Assembly: GCA_016932035.1 (NCBI GenBank)
Contig: JAFGDR010000023.1
Span: forward strand, 12,270 to 76,269
Reading direction: 5' to 3'
DNA: 64,000 nt
DNA from: Candidatus Cloacimonadota bacterium
Lineage (GTDB): Bacteria; Cloacimonadota; Cloacimonadia; JGIOTU-2
The translations under genes were made by a program, and so were the position numbers. How positions within the stretch are numbered: position 1 is the stretch's first letter; every line of letters begins with the position of its first letter. The notes beneath the pieces were generated by a model. That model searched no databases. It had not been told where the DNA came from and saw only the letters and a list, made by a program, of their open reading frames with translations. This document shows, in pieces, positions 59,025-64,000 of the stretch.

Positions 59025-59717
59025 ATGAATTATAACATCATCATTTTTCCCGGATCAAATTGTGATTATGATGCCTACTATGTAACAAAGAACCTGATGA
59101 GGGATGAGGTTGAATATGTGTGGCATAAAGACACTGAGTTGAAGAATCCTGATTGTGTGATCATTCCTGGTGGTTTTTCATATGGAGATTATCTTCGAGC
59201 AGGTGCAATAGCAAAATTCAGCCCGATCATGAACGAAGTTGTCAGTTTTACTCAAAAGGGTGGTTTAGTAATCGGTATATGTAATGGATTCCAGGTTTTA
59301 ACGGAAACCCGCTTATTGCCTGGTGCACTTCTTCAGAATAAATCACTCCTCTTTATCTGTAAACATCAGCAGGTTAAAGTTGTGAATACATCAACTCCAT
59401 TTACGAATGCAATTATAAAGGATAGTATACTGGATATTCCTATCGCTCATAATGAAGGCAATTACTATATTGACAATGATGGGCTCAAATCATTACAGGA
59501 TAATGACCAGATCGTTTTTCAATATTGTGACAATAATGGGATCATTGATGATAGTACAAACCCAAATGGGGCTGTAATGAACATTGCAGGTATCGTAAAT
59601 AAAAAAGGAAATGTACTCGGCATGATGCCTCATCCTGAAAGAAGTTCTGACCCTACTTGCGGTGTTACTGACGGTCAGCAAATATTTTTATCAATTAAAA
59701 ATTTTGTAGAAAAATGA
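59025..59717 (+). CDS. purQ: FGAM synthase subunit PurQ (glutaminase)
   Basis: Class I glutamine amidotransferase subunit, supplies ammonia to PurL. 230 residues; the nucleophile elbow GICNGFQVLTE contains the catalytic Cys, PGGFSYGDYLRAGAIA is conserved and the catalytic His-x-Glu lies in MMPHPERSSDP. The stop overlaps the start of comFC by four bases. Confidence 0.96.
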   Translation: MNYNIIIFPGSNCDYDAYYVTKNLMRDEVEYVWHKDTELKNPDCVIIPGGFSYGDYLRAGAIAKFSPIMNEVVSFTQKGGLVIGICNGFQVLTETRLLPGALLQNKSLLFICKHQQVKVVNTSTPFTNAIIKDSILDIPIAHNEGNYYIDNDGLKSLQDNDQIVFQYCDNNGIIDDSTNPNGAVMNIAGIVNKKGNVLGMMPHPERSSDPTCGVTDGQQIFLSIKNFVEK

Positions 59718-60409
59718 ATGTCATTACTTCAGTTGCCAATCTATTATTTCCACCTATGTGCTTTTCATGTAATGAAAGATTAGAAAACAGCACGATATTG
59801 TGCAATAATTGCATTGACCAACTTATCGATCTTGAAGGGATCAGGTGTACATTCTGTCATAAAGAGATTTCTCATGGCTTTATTTGCGATGAATGTAAAA
59901 CGATATATCCTTTTGATGAAGTGGTTTGTGCATATATGTATAATTCACCAATTCAAAGCATGATCCATCATTTTAAATATAATGAATTCAAAAAGATTGG
60001 CACATATCTCGGCAAAAGACTTGCTGATAAATTATCACATTATGATTTCACTCGTAACACAGATTATATCATACCTGTTCCGCTTCATAGAACAAAGGAG
60101 CGATTTCGAGGATTCAATCAAGCTGAAATCATTGCAAAAGCAATCTCAAAATCTATTAAAATACCAATTCTAAGTGATGTGATAAGAAGGAAAAAATTCA
60201 CTCAAACGCAGACAAAACTTGATCATACAGAAAGAGAAAAGAATGTTGCCGATGCCTTTATATTGAAAGATTCAGAGATTCTTAAGAAGAAATCTATATT
60301 ATTAGTTGACGATGTTTTGACAACAGGATCAACTATGAAATCAATAGCACTTTTATTAAAGGAGAATCTTGCAGCGCATGTTTATGTATGTACATTAGCA
60401 CGCGCATAA
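59714..60409 (+). CDS. comFC: ComF-family phosphoribosyltransferase
   Basis: Competence-associated phosphoribosyltransferase-fold protein, 231 residues. Two N-terminal zinc-like Cys pairs (CFSC, CNNC, CTFC, CDEC), the LHRTKERFRGFNQAE segment, and the PRPP loop ILLVDDVLTTGSTM. ComFC aids transformation with ComFA and DprA; neither ComFA nor other competence genes are in this window apart from dprA at 10 kb. It overlaps purQ by four bases. Confidence 0.93.
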   Translation: MNVITSVANLLFPPMCFSCNERLENSTILCNNCIDQLIDLEGIRCTFCHKEISHGFICDECKTIYPFDEVVCAYMYNSPIQSMIHHFKYNEFKKIGTYLGKRLADKLSHYDFTRNTDYIIPVPLHRTKERFRGFNQAEIIAKAISKSIKIPILSDVIRRKKFTQTQTKLDHTEREKNVADAFILKDSEILKKKSILLVDDVLTTGSTMKSIALLLKENLAAHVYVCTLARA

Positions 60410-60415
60410 TAAAAT

Positions 60416-60775
60416 ATGGATCTTATAGTAGAAGTTTCAAAAGATGATGCTCATGAGCTGATGGATAGAACTGCGAAGTTCATCGTTGAAAGAAGAATGG
60501 GTTCTGCAGCTATTCTCCTCATTGAATCTCTCAGACCGTTGAATTTTATTGCCAGCCAGATCCTCTATATGATAGCTCCATTTGCTGAGATCATTTTCAA
60601 ACCTGATGAATATCAGAAATTTGCATGTTCCCTTGAAGATACGGAGAATGTAAAATATCTTATTAATAAGATTGACGAAAAGGATGCTGAATTTCATAAG
60701 AAATTAAAAGCTGATAAGAAGAAAGCGCGCGAATTGAAAAAGAAGAAAAAAGAATTAAAAAAGAAAGTTAAATAA
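60416..60775 (+). CDS. Small protein of the GlmL locus, unknown
   Basis: 119 residues, not recognised. The first 80 residues form a compact alpha/beta region (HELMDRTAKFIVERRMGSAAILLIESLRPLNFIASQ.., possibly helical) and the last 40 a Lys/Glu-rich helix with repeated KKK runs (ELKKKKKELKKKVK), probably a coiled coil or nucleic-acid-facing tail. It lies 6 bases after comFC and 12 bases before the GlmL-like gene, so it may belong to that unit. Confidence 0.75.
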   Translation: MDLIVEVSKDDAHELMDRTAKFIVERRMGSAAILLIESLRPLNFIASQILYMIAPFAEIIFKPDEYQKFACSLEDTENVKYLINKIDEKDAEFHKKLKADKKKARELKKKKKELKKKVK

Positions 60776-60787
60776 ATCGGAGGAAAT

Positions 60788-62686
60788 ATGGCAAAAGATC
60801 TACGTTCGATATTGGCTACTGATTGTGGTAGTACAACAACGAAGGCCATATTAATTAAGAAAATCAAAGATGAATATCGTTTGATCGTGCGAGGTGAAGC
60901 ACCCACGACAGTTGAAGCACCCTTTGATGATGTTACCAAAGGTGTTCTTAATGCAGTCGAGGAAGTTGAAGACCTTGTTCATATTCGAGGAGAGCAAGAG
61001 AGAGCAATCATTAAAGATGAAACCATCGAAGTGCCGCAAGATGGCGAGAAAGGTGTCGATGCATATGTATCAACCAGCAGCGCCGGTGGTGGTTTGCAGA
61101 TGATGGTTGCTGGTGTGGTTAAAAGCATGACCGGAGAAAGTGCGGAGCGAGCAGCGCTCGGTGCGGGAGCGATCGTTATGGATGTACTTGCCAGCAACGA
61201 CAAACGTCTTCCACATCAACGTATCGAGAGGATACGACACCTCAGACCTGATATGATACTTCTTTCAGGTGGAATCGATGGTGGAACAACCAAGCATGTT
61301 GTCGAGTTGGCAGAGATCATTGCTGCAGCAGATCCCAAACCTCGTCTCGGTTCGGAATATAAACTCCCTGTTATTTATGCAGGCAATAAAGATGCTCGAG
61401 ATGCAGTGCGAGATACCCTCGGAAATAAAGTCGATCTTATCATAACCGACAATATTCGTCCTGTTCTCGAAAGAGAAAATCTAGGACCTGCTCGTGACAA
61501 GATCCACGATCTTTTCATGGAACATGTGATGGCTCAGGCACCGGGTTATAAAAAATTAATGTCATGGACAAGAGCTGAAACAGATAGCGGTAACATTGAA
61601 GAAGTGCCTATTATGCCAACACCAGGTGCTGTCGGAAACATCATGCAGACTATTGCTAAAATAGAAAATATCGAGGTGGTAGGTGTGGATATCGGCGGCG
61701 CTACAACTGATGTTTTTTCTGTTTTTACCGAAGCCCAGGTTTTCAATAGAACCGTTAGTGCGAACCTCGGTATGAGCTACAGCATTTCAAATGTGCTCGC
61801 ATCGACAGGTATCAAGAACATTTTACGTTGGGTTCCTTTTGATATTCCCGAATCCCAGCTTCGTAATATGATTAAGAATAAGATGATCAGACCAACAACG
61901 ATTCCCTTCCTTGCAGAAGAATTAATGCTCGAGCAGGCAATTGCAAAAGAAGCTCTTCGACTTGCATTCGAACAACATAAAGAATTTGCCGTAACACTAA
62001 AAGGTACGCAGAGAGAAAGAGAAATTTCTGAAGCATTCTCACAATCGACATCCGGCGAAACTATCGTGAACATGATGAGTCTCGATATACTCGTGGGAAG
62101 TGGAGGTGTGTTATCTCACGCTCCCCGTAGGAATCAGTCTGCGATGATGCTTATCGATGCATTCCTTCCCGAAGGTGTTACACGGCTTGCAGTTGATAGT
62201 ATCTTTATGATGCCTCAACTCGGTGTTCTTGCCTCGATCAGCGAGAAAGCTGCAACTGAAGTATTTGAAAAAGACTGCCTGATCCACCTTGGAACCTGTA
62301 TTGCTCCAAAAGGTAAATACAAACAAGGAAAGATTGCATTGCATGCAACAATCGAACTCCCTGATGGTGAAGTATTTGAGCAAAATATTCCATTTGGTGA
62401 GATTGTCAAATTGAAACTTGGAGTTGGAGAAGAAGCCAAGGCAACTCTTAAGCCAATGAGTGGTTGTGATCTTGGTCTTGGAAAAAATGCTGAAATAGAA
62501 ACGACCGTAACTGGTGGCGTTGTTGGACTCATAATCGACACACGTGGACGTGAAACTTATTTCGATGAAAAGTTGAATAAAGAAACAATGACCGCTCATA
62601 TACCCCAAGATAATGCTATGCGTGTTGAAGCATTGAAAAAATGGATGAGGGCTCTCGAAGTCTATCCTGAAGAATGGTTATCATAG
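60788..62686 (+). CDS. GlmL/MutL-like ASKHA ATPase, split form
   Basis: 632-residue actin/Hsp70-fold ATPase of the glutamate mutase MutL (GlmL) group. Phosphate-1 ATDCGSTTTKAIL, TSSAGGGLQMMV, LSGGIDGGTTK, VIYAGNKDAR, phosphate-2 VDIGGATTDVFS and GSGGVLSHAP are seen, co-linear with the N-terminal 560 or so residues of the fused protein at 18.7-21.6 kb. A GGAGG ribosome site precedes it. Its natural client is not adjacent; in other bacteria GlmL relatives sit beside adenosylcobalamin mutases. It is followed by the 374-residue partner after 9 bases. Confidence 0.88.
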   Translation: MAKDLRSILATDCGSTTTKAILIKKIKDEYRLIVRGEAPTTVEAPFDDVTKGVLNAVEEVEDLVHIRGEQERAIIKDETIEVPQDGEKGVDAYVSTSSAGGGLQMMVAGVVKSMTGESAERAALGAGAIVMDVLASNDKRLPHQRIERIRHLRPDMILLSGGIDGGTTKHVVELAEIIAAADPKPRLGSEYKLPVIYAGNKDARDAVRDTLGNKVDLIITDNIRPVLERENLGPARDKIHDLFMEHVMAQAPGYKKLMSWTRAETDSGNIEEVPIMPTPGAVGNIMQTIAKIENIEVVGVDIGGATTDVFSVFTEAQVFNRTVSANLGMSYSISNVLASTGIKNILRWVPFDIPESQLRNMIKNKMIRPTTIPFLAEELMLEQAIAKEALRLAFEQHKEFAVTLKGTQREREISEAFSQSTSGETIVNMMSLDILVGSGGVLSHAPRRNQSAMMLIDAFLPEGVTRLAVDSIFMMPQLGVLASISEKAATEVFEKDCLIHLGTCIAPKGKYKQGKIALHATIELPDGEVFEQNIPFGEIVKLKLGVGEEAKATLKPMSGCDLGLGKNAEIETTVTGGVVGLIIDTRGRETYFDEKLNKETMTAHIPQDNAMRVEALKKWMRALEVYPEEWLS

Positions 62687-62695
62687 GAGGTTCAG

Positions 62696-63820
62696 ATGGC
62701 ACAAGCATATACTCCCGGATTAACAATAACGAAAAGCATTATTCTGCGTAAAGACAGAATCCTTCCACTTAAAGGAGATGTCATCGTAAAAATCGGTGAT
62801 AAAGTTACTGCTGATGATAACGTCGCAAAAACAGATCTTCCCGGTGATGTCATTCCAATCAATATTGCTAATAAACTTGGTATTCCACCAACAGATGTAC
62901 TCTCAAAAATGCAGAAAAAAGAAGGTGAGAAAATAAAAAAAGATGAGCCGCTTGCAATGACTACAAGCATGTTCGGTCTTTTTAAATCCATTGTAAAATC
63001 TCCTATAACAGGCAAAGTTGAAAATATTTCCAGTATTACTGGACAGGTACTTCTACGCGAACCGCCTGTTCCGATTAATGTAAAAGCATTTATCGATGGT
63101 GTGGTGAGCAAGGTTTATGAGAATGAAGGTGTCCAGATAGAAAATAAATCAGCATACATTCAAGGTATTTTTGGAGTGGGTGGTGAGATCACAGGCGAGA
63201 TAAAAGTCCTCGTTGATGGTCCTGATGCTGAACTTCTTCCCGAACAGATCGATACTTCATGTAAAGATAAGATCATCGTTGGTGGTTCTCTTATACGTTT
63301 ACCTGCGATCAAAAAAGCTATACAGGTCAATGCAAAAGGTATTGTTGTTGGTGGTATTGATGACCAGGACTTGAAAGATCTTCTTGGATTTGATATCGGT
63401 GTAGCTATTACAGGTCATGAGGAGATTGGGGTTACGTTAGTACTTACCGAGGGATTCGGTCCTATTAAGATGGCAGCCAAAACATACGAAATCCTCAAGG
63501 AATTTGAGGGTTACAAAACCTCAATGCATGGAAAAACTCAGATACGTGCAGGTGTCATGAGACCTGAGATCATTATCCCGATTCCTTTCAAAGAGGATGA
63601 ACTCAAAGCCAAAGAAAAACAGATCACAGGACTGAAGATCGGTAGTGTGATCCGTATCATCAGAGAACCTCATTTTGGCGAGATATGTACAGTCACAGCA
63701 CTTCCAGAAGAACTTGTTGTTGTCGAATCTGAAACAAAAGTACGTGTTCTCAAAGCAAAGATGGAAGACGGTGTCGAGGTTACTGTTCCTCGCGCGAATG
63801 TCGAGGCAATTGAAGATTAA
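62696..63820 (+). CDS. GlmL-partner protein, C-terminal module as separate gene
   Basis: 374 residues, homologous to the C-terminal half of the fused GlmL protein at 18.7 kb (INIANKLGIPP, KSPITGKVENISS, DIGVAITGHEEIG, LTEGFGPIKM, MHGKTQIRAGVMRPEI). The middle has a barrel-sandwich hybrid look (SPITGKVENISSITGQV). The last 60 residues (KIGSVIRIIREPHFGEICTV...VEAIED) resemble a KOW/SH3-like barrel that the fused version lacks. Function unknown; as GlmL partner it may bind the mutase client or cofactor, which is inference. AGGAGG ribosome site before the ATG, terminator 18 bases after the stop. Confidence 0.8.
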   Translation: MAQAYTPGLTITKSIILRKDRILPLKGDVIVKIGDKVTADDNVAKTDLPGDVIPINIANKLGIPPTDVLSKMQKKEGEKIKKDEPLAMTTSMFGLFKSIVKSPITGKVENISSITGQVLLREPPVPINVKAFIDGVVSKVYENEGVQIENKSAYIQGIFGVGGEITGEIKVLVDGPDAELLPEQIDTSCKDKIIVGGSLIRLPAIKKAIQVNAKGIVVGGIDDQDLKDLLGFDIGVAITGHEEIGVTLVLTEGFGPIKMAAKTYEILKEFEGYKTSMHGKTQIRAGVMRPEIIIPIPFKEDELKAKEKQITGLKIGSVIRIIREPHFGEICTVTALPEELVVVESETKVRVLKAKMEDGVEVTVPRANVEAIED

Positions 63821-63838
63821 CCTTATATTATAAAATAC

Positions 63839-63866
63839 AAAAAGGGCACCAGAGAGTGCCCTTTTT
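63839..63866. terminator. Bidirectional terminator
   Basis: An 11-bp perfect stem (63839-63849 with 63856-63866) with a 6-base loop; the plus-strand arm ends in TTTTT and the minus-strand reading also ends in T residues. It separates the GlmL partner gene from the convergent partial gene. Confidence 0.88.
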
Positions 63867-63886
63867 ATAACGACAGAATATCAATG

Positions 63887-64000
63887 CTAAAACTCGGTTC
63901 CGCTCGAGAAATTAAAATTACTTATCTTCATTGAGGGAACAAGGAAACCTCCACCAAAGAAAGCACCTGCAATTTCTGCAGTATCTCCGATCTCATCGAT
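63887..64000 (-). CDS. Partial minus-strand gene, 3' end only (possible outer-membrane barrel)
   Basis: Reading from the window edge the minus strand is open for 37 codons and ends with TAG at 63889-63887. The residues include GAFFGGGFLVPSMKISNFNFSS and the last residue is Phe, as usual for outer-membrane beta-barrels such as the PorV/UPF0164 proteins of T9SS organisms. This is a weak indication from 37 residues; the remainder lies outside the window. Confidence 0.45.
   Translation of the reverse strand: MDEIGDTAEIAGAFFGGGFLVPSMKISNFNFSSGTEF

Noticed and set aside
62111-62608. Minus-strand open frame of 165 residues
   Set aside because: Antisense to the conserved GlmL-like gene; no domain.

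Overview
The window reads as a chromosomal segment of an AT-rich, Gram-negative, anaerobic-type bacterium of the FCB group, most likely close to Candidatus Cloacimonadota. This placement is inference. It rests on at least seven secreted proteins that share a type IX secretion (T9SS) C-terminal sorting domain (PNPF...IYNIKGQLV...WDGKD...SGVYLY), a gingipain-like C25 peptidase, an archaeal-type split methylmalonyl-CoA mutase, tryptophanase, and two GlmL-type B12-mutase accessory loci. No phage, insertion sequence, CRISPR array or integrase was seen.

Layout. 1-8.8 kb: four consecutive T9SS cargo proteins, the first truncated by the window edge, including a tandem paralogous pair and a PKD/CapA-like metallophosphatase fusion. 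8.9-11.4 kb: obgE, dprA and a convergent lone groES with its own promoter and a degenerate CIRCE-like operator. 11.6-17.2 kb: two convergent right-handed beta-helix surface genes, each interrupted by a single in-frame TGA. 17.3-24 kb (minus strand): LysM/M23 peptidase, acylphosphatase, a fused GlmL-like protein, two sugar-type ABC permeases and a four-tRNA operon (Ser-TGA, Ser-GCT, Gln-TTG, Gln-CTG). 24.1-27.1 kb: nadK, pgsA, two membrane proteins and rpsT. 27.1-36.1 kb: C25 peptidase, a large T9SS-sorted surface protein and an O-antigen ligase-like protein with TPRs.

36.2-42.7 kb holds a catabolic island: methylmalonyl-CoA mutase large and small subunits, tryptophanase, and aconitase/LeuC-like and LeuD-like subunits, with an M23 peptidase gene between the last two. 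42.7-47.7 kb is a four-gene operon of membrane proteins of unknown function, closed by a strong terminator; it is the best candidate for an undescribed system. 47.8-50.4 kb: apbE, folE2, nif3. 50.4-53.5 kb: a GAF/PAS-PAS protein without output domain, a class C acid phosphatase and CorA. 53.7-63.8 kb: a long co-directional run purL-lgt-lipoprotein-purB-purS-purQ-comFC-unknown-glmL-glmL partner, mostly overlapping or closely spaced. The window ends in the 3' end of a minus-strand gene, possibly an outer-membrane barrel.

Together the genes suggest an amino-acid and organic-acid fermenter that handles methylmalonyl/succinyl-CoA through B12 chemistry and displays a large T9SS-exported surface proteome. 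The GlmL-like proteins may serve the B12 mutases, although neither locus is adjacent to a mutase gene here.
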